A stretch of 64,000 nucleotides of DNA, from contig NZ_BMKW01000010.1 of NCBI RefSeq assembly GCF_014644535.1, positions 153,664 to 217,663 of the forward strand. The letters are read 5' to 3'. The notes under the pieces were generated by a model. The model saw only the letters and a list, made by a program, of their open reading frames with translations, had not been told where the DNA came from and did no database searches. Position numbers and translations under genes: made by a program. How positions within the stretch are numbered: the first letter of the stretch is position 1; each line of letters opens with the position of its first letter. The stretch is from Neoroseomonas lacus. GTDB lineage: Bacteria; Pseudomonadota; Alphaproteobacteria; Acetobacterales; Acetobacteraceae. This document shows positions 55,083 through 63,942 of the stretch, piece by piece.

Positions 55083-56450
55083 CTACCGGATCCCGAAGAA
55101 GGAACGCAGCCGGGCGAGGATGTCCTCGCGCGTCGGGGCAGCCGCCGTGGCGGTCGGCGGCCCGGCAGGTGCGGCGGCATTGCGCGACTGACGCGCCACC
55201 ATAATGGCGGTGAGGCCTTCGAGCAGCGCGGGCCGCGCGCGCAGTACCGGGTCGAGATCCGCCTTGCGGAGTTCCAGCACCACCGCCTCGGTCAGCGCGA
55301 CGACGGTGGCGCTGCGCGGCTGGCCGGTCAGCAGCGAGCCCTCCCCCAGCACGGCGCCGGGGAACACCCGGTCGACCGCGGCCTCGGTGCCGTCGGCGCG
55401 GGGGATGCGCACCTCGAGCACGCCCTCGGCGAGCAGATAGAGCGAATCACCGGCCTCGCCGTACCGCACCACGGCGGCGCCGGCCGGCAGCAGGGTTTCG
55501 ACCATGGTGGCGGCCAGCGCGTCGCGTTCGGCCCTGGTGAAGGGGCGCAGCAATTCCATCCCGGCGAGCAGCGTGGCGCGACGGGCCGCCTCGTCATGGG
55601 CGGGCGGGCGGCGGCGCGAGAGGTCGCGCACCGGGCGGGCCGTCTCCAGCCCGGCGCGGCGCAGGGCGCGTTGGGCGGCGCCGGCCACGGCGTCACGCCA
55701 ACGTTGTTCCGAGCCATAGTCGGGCACGTGGAAGCGCACGGCATAGAGCGCGTTGCCCTGGGCAAGGTCGGTCAGGATGACGTCGGGCGCGAAACCCGGC
55801 AGGTCCCGCCCGGCCTCCATCGCGGCGGCGAGCAGCAGGCGGCGGGCGCGCTCGGCCGGCACCGCGGTATCCACCGGCACCATGACCGCGGCGCGGAAGC
55901 GGCCATGCGCACCCGAGCCATAGACCGCGATGCGATGCGCGGCGATCAGGCTGTTGGGGACCACCAGCGTGACGCCGTCACGCGAGACCAGCCGCGTCGA
56001 TCGCCAGGAGATACCGGTGACGCGACCGGCGCAGTTCTCCGTCGCCTCGATCCAGTCGCCGATGCCGTAGGGCGATTCCATCCCGAGCGCGATGCCCGAG
56101 AAGATGTCCCCGAGCGTGTTGCGCAGGGCGAAACCGAGCACGGCGATCAGCACGGAGGAGGTGGCGATCAGCCCGGTTGCCGGCAATTCGAACACCAGTT
56201 GCGAGGCGACCACGCCGGCGGCGATGAACAGCGCCGAGCCAATCAGGTCGCTCAGCAGCTTGGGGTAGCGGGCGAGCAGCAGCGCGGCCAGGCGCGCCGC
56301 GGTCCAGGCGACGGCGAGCCAGAAGCCGGTGCCGGCGAAGAGGCGCAGATTGCCGGCCAGGCCGCGCTCCGGCAGGGCTGCGTGCAGCAGCAGGGCCGCG
56401 ATGGCGAGGGTGGCCGGCAGCGCCAGCCGGCGGATCAGGTGGCGATGCAG
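55083..56450 (-). CDS. MscS-family channel with C-terminal cyclic-nucleotide-binding domain, CTG start
   Basis: 455 residues in the full reading. Membrane helices lie at about 9-27, 35-70 and 77-120, the last continuing into the MscS pore (LGFALRNTLGDIFSGIALGM) and beta domain (DWIEATENCAGRVTGISWRSTRL). Residues about 330-420 form a CNBD with GEGSLL and PRSATV, the phosphate-binding cassette. An ATG/GTG-only reading would start at GTG 56213, cutting off two helices. The frame is open to 56505 without ATG/GTG/TTG, but a CTG at 56450 (minus strand) follows AGGGAGGG at a 5-base distance, so I take it as start. Cyclic-nucleotide-gated mechanosensitive channels of this layout (bCNG) are known. Confidence 0.75.
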   Translation of the reverse strand: MHRHLIRRLALPATLAIAALLLHAALPERGLAGNLRLFAGTGFWLAVAWTAARLAALLLARYPKLLSDLIGSALFIAAGVVASQLVFELPATGLIATSSVLIAVLGFALRNTLGDIFSGIALGMESPYGIGDWIEATENCAGRVTGISWRSTRLVSRDGVTLVVPNSLIAAHRIAVYGSGAHGRFRAAVMVPVDTAVPAERARRLLLAAAMEAGRDLPGFAPDVILTDLAQGNALYAVRFHVPDYGSEQRWRDAVAGAAQRALRRAGLETARPVRDLSRRRPPAHDEAARRATLLAGMELLRPFTRAERDALAATMVETLLPAGAAVVRYGEAGDSLYLLAEGVLEVRIPRADGTEAAVDRVFPGAVLGEGSLLTGQPRSATVVALTEAVVLELRKADLDPVLRARPALLEGLTAIMVARQSRNAAAPAGPPTATAAAPTREDILARLRSFFGIR

Positions 56451-56935
56451 CGTGTCCCTCCCTGGCGTCGCGGCGCGGTCCGGCCAGGTGATGGTAACGG
56501 GTCAGCGGGGCGAGGCCTAGGACTTCAATCCCGGCGCCCCTGCCGCGAGCGAGGTGACGTGCGCCGCATCCGCCGGGTGGGCGGCGATGGCGGCATTCCC
56601 AGGACTTGGCATGAATTTCCCTGGCGGTTGAATTTCGCATCGTTTCTAGGATTTTATCCTTGACGACCTGATCCGCTCGGCGATACCAATGGCGAACCAA
56701 GGGGCGAGCTGCGTCCGCAGCCCAATGAAATCTTGGCATTCCTGGACATCACTGCATGCCTTCCCCGTCGAGGCGCCTTTCCGGCGCATCCGGCGTTGGG
56801 AAGTCTGTCCTTGATCGCCGCCATCCGGCGGTGGTCTCCCCTGCCCTGCCCCCCCGGCGTGGGCATCGCCCGGCCATGGCCGCGGCGACCCCCCGGCCTC
56901 ACCCGAGGCCATCCACCGTGACGAAGGACCCCCCG
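56451..56935 (+). promoter_or_regulatory. Leader region of the LRLGGLSPLF peptide gene
   Basis: A 485-base gap with no convincing gene. AGGAT-TTT-ATCCT (56648-56660) touches a TTGACG -35 candidate (56660-56665), which has GATACC (56682-56687) 16 bases on; if used, the transcript would have a leader of about 240 bases to the ATG at 56936, GC-rich from about 56790 on. AAGGA at 56924-56928 is a good ribosome-binding site. MscS-type gene transcription leaves in the other direction from near 56470. Confidence 0.35.
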
Positions 56936-57115
56936 ATGACCAACACCCTCCCGCCGCTGCCCGCTTTCGCCGTGTCCGGTGCCGCCGCCGAGCCGCGCCC
57001 CGAGGTCGCCACGCTGCGCCTCGGCGGGCTCTCCCCGCTGTTCCCGCCGCGCGCGGTGGCCGATGCGGGGCAGCTGCGCCTCGGTGGCCTGTCGCCACTG
57101 TTCGGCCGCGGCTGA
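56936..57115 (+). CDS. 59-residue peptide with two identical LRLGGLSPLF motifs
   Basis: The peptide has a soft N-terminal half (MTNTLPPLPAFAVSG) and then LRLGGLSPLF at 27-36 and again at 47-56, exactly 20 residues apart. The two copies differ at five of ten codons, all synonymous, which argues that protein sequence is under selection. AAGGA lies 7 bases before the ATG. It has no cysteine and no transmembrane segment. An 11-bp hairpin follows at 57124-57150 and a DUF6065 gene 76 bases on. It could be a modified-peptide precursor or a docking peptide; no family is recognised. Confidence 0.7.
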   Translation: MTNTLPPLPAFAVSGAAAEPRPEVATLRLGGLSPLFPPRAVADAGQLRLGGLSPLFGRG

Positions 57116-57123
57116 ATGCCCGC

Positions 57124-57150
57124 CCGCCCGGCGCCGCGTGCGCCGGGCGG
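57124..57150 (+). terminator. Strong hairpin between the peptide gene and the DUF6065 gene
   Basis: CCGCCCGGCGC (57124-57134), loop CGCGT, GCGCCGGGCGG (57140-57150): a perfect 11-bp stem nine bases after the peptide stop. It would give partial termination and make the small message more abundant than the downstream gene. Confidence 0.55.
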
Positions 57151-57191
57151 TGCGGCTACTGGGGAATGACGAGCAAGAAGGACATCCCGGC

Positions 57192-57947
57192 ATGACCGAG
57201 GACGCCACGCCACTGGTTCGCTTCTGGCAGCTCACCGAGGGCGGCCGCCTGCCGCAGCGGGCCGATCGCTCGGCCGGCGGCACGCTGCCGACCCGCGCCT
57301 TCCGCTATTGTGAATCCGCCACCACCGCCGCCGCCTTCGGCTGGCTGATTTTTCCCCCGATGGACCTGGCCGTGGTGTGGGACGGCTCCGAGATGCGCTG
57401 GACCTGGGAGGGTGCCGATGGCTGGTACCCACTCTCGGTCGCCCAGTTTCCCGGCTTGCGTGACCGCTTCGACGCCGCCGCCCCCGAGGCGCTGCGCGGC
57501 TGGTCGCCGCCGCTGATCGGCGCGCTGCCGGAACCGGGGTTGTTGAACCTGTGGTCGGGCCTGATGGCGCGCAGCCGGCCGGGATGGTCGCTGTTGATCC
57601 GCCCGCCGGCCAACCTGCCGCGCGTCGCCGGTTATGAGGCCTTCGAAGGCATCGTCGAGGCGGATCGGTGGTTTGGGCCGCTGTTCGTCAATCTGCGCAT
57701 CACCCGCACTCATGCGCCGGTCGAGTTCCGCCGCGACACGCCCTTCCTGCAGGTGCAGCCGATTCCGCGCGTGGCCTATGCCGAGGCGGCGCTGAACGAT
57801 GCACCGGTGGTGAGCGGCGCCGATGCGCTCGGGGCGGCGGAATGGGCGGATTACGACCGCAGCATCGTCGCACCGCGGCGTGGCGGCGGCTGCCCGATGG
57901 GGAAGGATGCCGGCGAGGTGCGGCGGCGGCGGCGCGCCGAAGGCTGA
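57192..57947 (+). CDS. DUF6065 family protein
   Basis: 251 residues. The DUF6065 pattern is clear: FGWLIFPPMDLAVVWDG, a W-rich stretch (MRWTWEGADGWYPL), PEPGLLNLWSGL, WSLLIRPPANLPRV and YEAFEGIVEADRWFGPLFVNLRITRTHAPVEFR. The C-terminus is basic (GEVRRRRRAEG). It has no signal or membrane segment. AAGAAGGA precedes the ATG. Function is unknown; location behind the repeat peptide is the only clue. The CPMGKD segment near the end has the single late cysteine. Confidence 0.8.
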   Translation: MTEDATPLVRFWQLTEGGRLPQRADRSAGGTLPTRAFRYCESATTAAAFGWLIFPPMDLAVVWDGSEMRWTWEGADGWYPLSVAQFPGLRDRFDAAAPEALRGWSPPLIGALPEPGLLNLWSGLMARSRPGWSLLIRPPANLPRVAGYEAFEGIVEADRWFGPLFVNLRITRTHAPVEFRRDTPFLQVQPIPRVAYAEAALNDAPVVSGADALGAAEWADYDRSIVAPRRGGGCPMGKDAGEVRRRRRAEG

Positions 57948-57958
57948 CGCGCCTTCCC

Positions 57959-58651
57959 TCAGTCCTGCCCGGCGTCGCGCATCGCGGCATGGGCGGTGCG
58001 GCCCAGCACCAGGTGCTCGCGCAGCCGCAGCCCCATCACCGTCGCCGCCTGGTCGAGGCTGCGCGCCATCGCGACATCGCTGTCGCTGGGCACCGGGTCG
58101 CCGCCCTCGCAGCCGCGCACCAGCACGATGCCATCGGCCTCCAGCGCCAGGGCGCGGCGGATGACCTGGCCGGGCACGGCGGAAGCGGCGCCCGGGCCGA
58201 CCGTCTCCTCCGCCAGCAGCGCGCCGCGCGCGTCGAGAAACAGCGCCCGCAGCTCGCCCGCCGTGATGGCCGAGGCGCCGCGACGCAGATGCGCCAGCAC
58301 GGCGGCGGTCCGCGTCAGCATCGGCCGCCGGCTGCGCCGCATCCGCTCCAGCCGCAGCGCCGCGGCCATGACGGCCCGCAGCGCCGCCGCGCCCGCCTCC
58401 CCCAGTTCCGGCAGCGAGGCGAGGTCCCGGGGCTCGGCCGCGATGGCTTCGGCGAGGCCGCCGAAGCGCGCGATCACCGCCTCCACTGCTTCGGCGGCTT
58501 CCATGCAGCCCAGGCAGGGGGCGAGTAGCGCGTAGAGGATCTCGCGGTCCTCCGTCTCCGCGGCCGCCACGCTGGTGCGACGCGGGGCGAGGAGGTGGCG
58601 CGACGGAGGCAGTGCCGGTGCCGCGGCCGGGTGAAAGGCGAAGGCGTCCAT
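57959..58651 (-). CDS. RadC-like protein with lost JAMM histidines
   Basis: 230 residues. The helix-hairpin-helix part (LPELGEAGAAALRAVMAAALRL) and the JAB fold (LRALFLDARGALLAEE, then PSDSDVAMARSLDQAATVMGLRLREHLVLG) are RadC. In true RadC the metal site reads HNHPSGDPxPS-x-x-D; here it is RGCEGGDPVPSDSD, so both His residues are replaced while the Asp is kept. The protein is thus a non-catalytic RadC form. It converges with the DUF6065 gene (11-base gap) and is divergent from the SARP regulator. Confidence 0.85.
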   Translation of the reverse strand: MDAFAFHPAAAPALPPSRHLLAPRRTSVAAAETEDREILYALLAPCLGCMEAAEAVEAVIARFGGLAEAIAAEPRDLASLPELGEAGAAALRAVMAAALRLERMRRSRRPMLTRTAAVLAHLRRGASAITAGELRALFLDARGALLAEETVGPGAASAVPGQVIRRALALEADGIVLVRGCEGGDPVPSDSDVAMARSLDQAATVMGLRLREHLVLGRTAHAAMRDAGQD

Positions 58652-58787
58652 GGGCTTTTGCTCTCCGTCCGAATTCTACCTTGTGGCGAAATTATTTGTC
58701 CTTTTTCGCTCAATCGGGCACATCGGAACGGCGTCGGCCGGCGTCGGAATCTCGTCGGCGTAACCATTGCTCGTAAGGTGATTCCGG

Positions 58788-60443
58788 GTGTCCAGCGTCG
58801 GCTTCGCGCCGCAGACGGCGTGTTCCGCCGGAGCCAGGCCATCGATCCGCCTGGCCGATACGATGCAGATGCTGGCCGCAGATGGGCGGTCGGTGATGCT
58901 GGGTGGGCCGCGCCCGCGGGCGCTGATCGCCTTGCTCGCCCTCGCGCCGGGGCACCGCATGCCGCGCCGGCTGCTGGCCGGGCTGTTGTGGTCGGAGGCG
59001 GAGACGCCCCATGCGCTCCGACGGCTGCGCGACGTGCTGCATGATTTGCGCGCAGCGCTCGCGGCCGAGGGGGTAGACCTGATCGGCGCCGATGCCTCGA
59101 CCATCTGGCTGTTGGCCGACAGCGTCGCCGTCACGGTCGCCGAACGCAGCGCCGGTTGGCCCTTCCTGGCCGAATTGCAGGGCATCGACCCGCAGCTCGA
59201 CGACTGGCTGGCGCGCGCCGAGGGCGGGGCGCCGCGCGCGCCGACGGCCGAGCCGCGCCAGCAGCCCGATCGCGTCGCGTCGCCGACGGCCCGTCGCACC
59301 AGCGTGTTGGTCGCACCGCTCATCAATCTTGCCGGAGCGCGGGCGGGGCATCTGGACATCACCATGACGGATGCGATCGTCGCCACCCTCTCGGCGCTGC
59401 GGTCCGTCTCGGTGTTGGTGGATGTGCCGGGGCGGCCGGCGCCGGTGCCGGACTACATGCTGACCGGCAATGTGACCCTGGCCGGGCAGCGGCCGCAGGT
59501 CTCGCTGCGGCTGATTGATGTCGGTGGCGGCGGGGCAGTGGTGTGGTCCTCCGTGATCGCGCCGGATGAGGCGCGCCCGGCGGCGATCGCCGAGGAGGTG
59601 GCGGCGCAGGCCTGTGCCCGGCTCGAACATGAATTGCTGCTGCTGGAGGCCGAGCGCGCCGCGCAACGGCCGCTCGCCGAGGCCTCTGCGCAGGAGATGG
59701 TGCTGCGCGTGGTCCCTGACATCTACCGGCTGGAGCGCGATGCCTTCGAGCGCGCCGGCAAGGTGCTGGCCATGGCGGTACGGCGGGAACCGCGGCTGGC
59801 CTCGGCCCAGGCCTGGCTTGCCTATTGGAACGTGCTGCTGGTCGGCCAGGGGTGGGCGGTACAGGAGCGCGAGGCGCTGGCGGCGGCGGAACATGCGGCG
59901 GAGCAGGCCATCCTGCTCGACCCGCGCGACGCGCGGGGGCTGGCGATTGCCGGGCATGTGCGCGGCTTCCTGCACCACCAGATCCCAGAAGCGCTGGCGC
60001 TGACCCGCCAGGCGCTGGAGATCAACCCGGCGCTGCCGGCGGCCTGGACTTTTTCAGGCATGGCGCATGCCTATGCCGGCGAGTTGGAGACCGGGCGGCG
60101 GCATCTGAAGCGCGCGCTGGCGCTGCTGCCGCGCAATCCGCACGCCTTCTTCACCGAGGCAGGGTTGGCGACGGTCGAGATGCTGCTCGGCAATTTCGAG
60201 GCGACGCTGACCATCGGGCGCGCGGTGCTGCAGTTGCAGCCGCGCTTCACCGCGGCGCTTCGCGCGCAGATCGCGGCGCTGGGGCATCTGGGCCGGGCGG
60301 AGGAAGCACGGCCGCTGGTGCATGCGATGCTGGAACTCGACCCCGGCTTCACGATTCCGCGGTTTCGCCAGGCGGCACCCTATGTGCGGCGGCGGGACAT
60401 GGACCATTTCCTGCGGGGGTTACGGTTGGCGGGGATGACCTAG
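58788..60443 (+). CDS. SARP/BTAD-type transcriptional regulator with TPR tail
   Basis: 551 residues. N-terminal winged helix of the OmpR/SARP type (IRLADTMQMLAADGRSVMLGG then RALIALLALAPGHRMPRRLLAGLLWS), followed by a bacterial transcriptional activation-like helical stretch, a middle domain like the TolB-N/adenylate-cyclase-linked pattern (SVLVAPLINLAGARAGHLDITMTDAI) and at least five TPR-like repeats to the end (EHAAEQAILLDPRDARGL, LEINPALPAAW, LALLPRNPHAF). Such regulators switch secondary metabolism or virulence genes. GTG 58788 is chosen because the wHTH begins 20 residues later. Divergent from the RadC-like gene over 136 bases. Target unknown. Confidence 0.85.
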   Translation: MSSVGFAPQTACSAGARPSIRLADTMQMLAADGRSVMLGGPRPRALIALLALAPGHRMPRRLLAGLLWSEAETPHALRRLRDVLHDLRAALAAEGVDLIGADASTIWLLADSVAVTVAERSAGWPFLAELQGIDPQLDDWLARAEGGAPRAPTAEPRQQPDRVASPTARRTSVLVAPLINLAGARAGHLDITMTDAIVATLSALRSVSVLVDVPGRPAPVPDYMLTGNVTLAGQRPQVSLRLIDVGGGGAVVWSSVIAPDEARPAAIAEEVAAQACARLEHELLLLEAERAAQRPLAEASAQEMVLRVVPDIYRLERDAFERAGKVLAMAVRREPRLASAQAWLAYWNVLLVGQGWAVQEREALAAAEHAAEQAILLDPRDARGLAIAGHVRGFLHHQIPEALALTRQALEINPALPAAWTFSGMAHAYAGELETGRRHLKRALALLPRNPHAFFTEAGLATVEMLLGNFEATLTIGRAVLQLQPRFTAALRAQIAALGHLGRAEEARPLVHAMLELDPGFTIPRFRQAAPYVRRRDMDHFLRGLRLAGMT

Positions 60444-60515
60444 TGTCCTGATTCCGACGGCCTGCGGACGTCGCTCTCGGGCCGCCAAGCCCTGTTTTCA
60501 ACGGCCTGCCTCGCC

Positions 60516-60574
60516 GCTCCGTTCGCCGGGGTCTGACGAACGGAGCATTCAGGAGAGCGCGGTATTCCGCGCTC
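60516..60574. terminator. Two tandem hairpins after the SARP gene
   Basis: GCTCCGTTCG/CGAACGGAGC (60516-60525 and 60537-60546, 11-base loop) and GAGCGCGG/CCGCGCTC (60555-60562 and 60567-60574, loop TATT), about 75-130 bases after the stop codon. The rest of the gap to the M20 gene has nothing gene-like. Confidence 0.5.
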
Positions 60575-60679
60575 ACGCGGGATCGGCGCCGGCTGAACCG
60601 AGAATGTCCCGGCCGCCGTTGCCAGTCCCGCCGCAACGGCCCAGGCTTTCCGCACAGACCATGTGGGAACCCGCCAGCC

Positions 60680-61876
60680 ATGAACGACGCCGCCAAGGCC
60701 CGCCTCGATGCGCTCCAGCCCGAACTCGTCGCAATCCGCCGCGATATCCACGCCCATCCCGAGATGGGCATGGAGGAGGTCCGCACCTCGGCGCTTGTGG
60801 CGCGGACGCTCCGCGGCTGGGGGCTCGATGTGACGGAAGGCGTCGGCCAATATGGCGTCGTCGCGACGCTGAAGGGCCGCCAGCCCGGCCAGCGGGCGAT
60901 CGGGCTGCGCGCCGACATGGACGCGCTGTCGATCACTGAGGCGACGGGCCTGCCGCATGCCTCGACGAATGCCGGCGTGATGCATGCCTGCGGGCATGAC
61001 GGGCATACGACGATGCTGCTGGGGGCAGCGAAGATGCTGAAGGACGCCCCCGATTTCGGCGGCACCGTCCACTTCATCTTCCAGCCGGCCGAGGAAGGCC
61101 GCGGCGGTGCCAAGGCGATGCTGGCCGATGGGTTGTTCGAGCGTTTCCCGGTCGATGCCGTCTATGGCCTGCACAACAAGCCGAACCGGCCGCTCGGCAC
61201 CTTCGCGATCCAGCCGGGGCCGGCGATGGCGGCGGGCGACCGCTGGGCGGTGACCTTCCGCGGCACCGGCGGGCATGGCGGGTCGACGCCGCACATGGCG
61301 ACCGACGTCACGGTGCTGACGGCGCAGTTCATCCTCGCCGTGCAGACCATCGTGGCGCGCAACATCGCCGCGGCGGATGCGGCGGTGATCAGCGTTGGCG
61401 CGATCCATGGCGGGTCGATGGCCTCCACCAACGTCATGCCGGCCGAGATGGTGATCGGCGGCACCGCGCGCTCCTTCACCGAGGCGGTGCGCGACACGAT
61501 GGAAAACCGCATGCGCGAGATCGCCGCGGGTCTCGCCGCGACCTTCGGCTGCACGGCGGAGGTCGAATACCTGCGCCGCGGCACCGCGCTGGTGAACCAT
61601 GCCGAGCAGTCCGACATCGCGCTGCGCGCCGCGACTGCCGTGGTGGGCGCCGACCGCACCACCGGGCAGGCCGGGCCGGTGACGGGCGGGGAGGATTTCT
61701 CGCTGATGCTGAAGGCGCGGCCGGGCGCCTTCATGTTCATGGGCATCGGAGCCGGCGGGCCGTCCTCGGAAGGGCTGCACACGCCGACCTATGATTTCAA
61801 TGACGATGCGATCCCGCTAGGGGTGGCGTATTGGCTGAGCTTGGTGCAGCAGGAACTCGGGTCGGTGGGCGGCTAG
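60680..61876 (+). CDS. M20-family amidohydrolase (hippurate/N-acyl-amino-acid hydrolase)
   Basis: 398 residues, a di-metal M20D peptidase. Metal ligands and catalytic residues are present: ADMDAL, CGHDGHTTM (Cys and His), QPAEEGRGGAKAML (Glu pair) and YGLHNKPN; the lid domain includes GTGGHGGSTPHM. Such enzymes cleave N-acyl or indole-amide bonds (HipO, IAA-amino acid hydrolase). It converges with an SBP_bac_5 receptor gene. The substrate is not apparent. Confidence 0.93.
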   Translation: MNDAAKARLDALQPELVAIRRDIHAHPEMGMEEVRTSALVARTLRGWGLDVTEGVGQYGVVATLKGRQPGQRAIGLRADMDALSITEATGLPHASTNAGVMHACGHDGHTTMLLGAAKMLKDAPDFGGTVHFIFQPAEEGRGGAKAMLADGLFERFPVDAVYGLHNKPNRPLGTFAIQPGPAMAAGDRWAVTFRGTGGHGGSTPHMATDVTVLTAQFILAVQTIVARNIAAADAAVISVGAIHGGSMASTNVMPAEMVIGGTARSFTEAVRDTMENRMREIAAGLAATFGCTAEVEYLRRGTALVNHAEQSDIALRAATAVVGADRTTGQAGPVTGGEDFSLMLKARPGAFMFMGIGAGGPSSEGLHTPTYDFNDDAIPLGVAYWLSLVQQELGSVGG

Positions 61877-62114
61877 GGTCGCCGCAGACGGCGCCGCTCG
61901 ATCATTGATCCGGCGTCACGGCCGGCCGGATTCGACCACGCGAGTGGATTGCATGCGACAGGGCTCGCGCGGATCGCTCTCGAGCCCTGCTTGCCCGCGC
62001 ATCTTCACGCGCCTGATGGATGCCCGTCAGGCACGATCTGCTCAGGCGCCACGTTCGAGCGGTGATGGCGGGGCCGCTGCCGCAGGCCTTCAAGCCCTTG
62101 GTGGGAGGTCCTGA

Positions 62115-62131
62115 AGGGGGCAAGGCCCCCT
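62115..62131. terminator. Hairpin between convergent M20 and receptor genes
   Basis: AGGGGGC, loop AAG, GCCCCCT: a 7-bp stem within the 276-base gap; a member of the three-base-loop family. An ATCTTCACGCGCCTGA motif at about 62000 also occurs in the 26727-26933 gap. Confidence 0.45.
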
Positions 62132-62152
62132 CTGACTCCAGCCTTGATGCCC

Positions 62153-63733
62153 TCAAGCCGGCCGCACATCCTGTGCCAGCGTCATCTCATCCGCCCGGGG
62201 CGTATGCGCCAGCCCCTGTCGCATCGCCCAGATGTTCTTCTGGATATGCAGCGGGATCCACGCCACCTCGCGCACGGCGATGCGTGTCGCTTCCTGGAAC
62301 AGGGCCTCGCGCGCCGCGTCGTCGGCGGTGGTCAGAGCGCGAGCGACGGTCTGGTCGTAGGCGGCGTTCGACCATCCGGAGCGGTTCACCGTGCCCCAGC
62401 CGCGCGCGACGTCACGCGTGCCGAGCAGCCCGCGCAGCCCGGCCGAGGGTTCGCCCGAGGAATTCGCCCAGCCGCCGAAGGCGATCGACGTGTCGGAGCG
62501 TGCATTGCGCTGCGAAAACGCCGCATAGGGCATAGTGTCCACAGTCACCTTCACGCCGATGCGCGCCCACATCTGCCCGATGGATTGGCATATCTGCGCG
62601 TCGTTGACGTAGCGGTCGTTCGGCCCGGTCAGTGCGACGGTGAAGCCCTGCGGGTATCCGGCTTCGGCGAGCAGGGTACGGGCGCGGGCGGCGTCGACGG
62701 TGGGCGGCGCGATGTCGGGCGCGTAGCCATAGATGCCGGGTGGCATGAATTGGCCCGTCGGCAAAGCGGCGCCCGACATGATGCGCTCGGCGATGGCGGC
62801 GCGGTTGATCGACATGCTCAGCGCCTGGCGCACGCGCAGGTCGCGCAGCGGGTTGGTCGTCAACGCCTCCCCGTTCGGGCCGGCGATGTGGGGGCTGCGT
62901 TCGCGAAAGTCGGTGCGCAGATAGACCGAGCGCAGGCTGACAGTTTCGGACAGCGGGAAGCGCGTCTCCTGCCGCAGCCGGGCGAGATCGTTGGTTGGCA
63001 CTGCATCGATGAAGGCGACGTCGCCCGCGCGCAATGCCGCGACGCGCGCCCCGTCATTGCCGATGAAGCGGTAGTTCACCCGCGCCCAGGCAGGCTTCGT
63101 GCCCCAATAGGTAGGATTGCGCTCCATCTCCGCGCGATCGCCATGGCGATAGGCACGCAGGCGGAAGGGACCGGTGCCGATTACCGCGCGGCCGCTGTTG
63201 AAATCGCCCGTCTGGCTCTCTTCGCCGATGCCGTGCCACAGGATGACGATCTGCGACAGATCCGTGGGCAGCAGCGGGTACACGCCCTCGGTGCGGAAGC
63301 GGATGGTGTGGTCGTCCACCACCTCGGCTTCCTTGATGGCGCGGGTGAAGACGCCGAAGGAGCCAGGACTGTTCACCACCTTCGGGATGCGTTCCAGCGT
63401 GTAGATCACGTCGCGCGCGGTGAAGGGCGCGCCGTTGTGGAAGGTGACGCCGTGGCGCAGCTTGAATTCCCAGATGTTATCCTGCACCAGGCGCCAGGAT
63501 TCCGCGAGCGCGGGCACCAGCCGCGCCTGCGCATCGCGATCCACCAGCGGATCGAAGAAGTGTTGCGCCAGCGCGTTGTTGGGCGTGAGCGTGTGGTATT
63601 GCGGGTCGAGAGATGTGGGGATGGCGCCGACCGCCATCTCCAGTGTGGCATCGGGTTCCGCCGCGCGCGACCGGCGCGTCGTCGCCGCCATCGCGGCAGA
63701 GGCCAGTACCGCGCGTCGTGTTGCCTGCATCAT
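62153..63733 (-). CDS. ABC transporter solute-binding protein, peptide/nickel type (SBP_bac_5)
   Basis: About 526 residues. A twin-Arg-like signal (QATRRAVLASAAMAATTRRSRAA) leads into an OppA/DppA-type receptor: VGAIPTSLDPQYHTLTPN, WEFKLRHGVTFHNGAPFTARDV, GTGPFRLRAY and the signature LRDLRVRQALSMSINRAAIAE. Start is ATG 63733 (MMQ). Downstream it converges with the M20 gene, so any permeases lie upstream, beyond the right window edge. Ligand unknown. Confidence 0.9.
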   Translation of the reverse strand: MMQATRRAVLASAAMAATTRRSRAAEPDATLEMAVGAIPTSLDPQYHTLTPNNALAQHFFDPLVDRDAQARLVPALAESWRLVQDNIWEFKLRHGVTFHNGAPFTARDVIYTLERIPKVVNSPGSFGVFTRAIKEAEVVDDHTIRFRTEGVYPLLPTDLSQIVILWHGIGEESQTGDFNSGRAVIGTGPFRLRAYRHGDRAEMERNPTYWGTKPAWARVNYRFIGNDGARVAALRAGDVAFIDAVPTNDLARLRQETRFPLSETVSLRSVYLRTDFRERSPHIAGPNGEALTTNPLRDLRVRQALSMSINRAAIAERIMSGAALPTGQFMPPGIYGYAPDIAPPTVDAARARTLLAEAGYPQGFTVALTGPNDRYVNDAQICQSIGQMWARIGVKVTVDTMPYAAFSQRNARSDTSIAFGGWANSSGEPSAGLRGLLGTRDVARGWGTVNRSGWSNAAYDQTVARALTTADDAAREALFQEATRIAVREVAWIPLHIQKNIWAMRQGLAHTPRADEMTLAQDVRPA

Positions 63734-63919
63734 GGTCCCGGCCGCCTTTTCGCGTTGTTGCGACAAGGACTGCAACCATGCGGGACGGTGCTGTCAAGCA
63801 AGGGAAGGATCATCGCCGGGCGGCGCGCGGGATGGCATGTCATGTCCTCAGACGCTGGGCGCAAATATCCGATTTGCTTGGCGTTCGCCGGTCTCCCGGC
63901 GGGCCGCATTCGCAGCTTC

Positions 63920-63942
63920 GGCACGAGTCAAAGTCTCGTGCC
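63920..63942. repeat. 8-bp hairpin near the right edge
   Basis: GGCACGAG (63920-63927), loop TCAAAGT, CTCGTGCC (63935-63942). It lies 187 bases upstream of the receptor gene and may terminate a minus-strand gene that ends just to the right of it. Confidence 0.4.
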
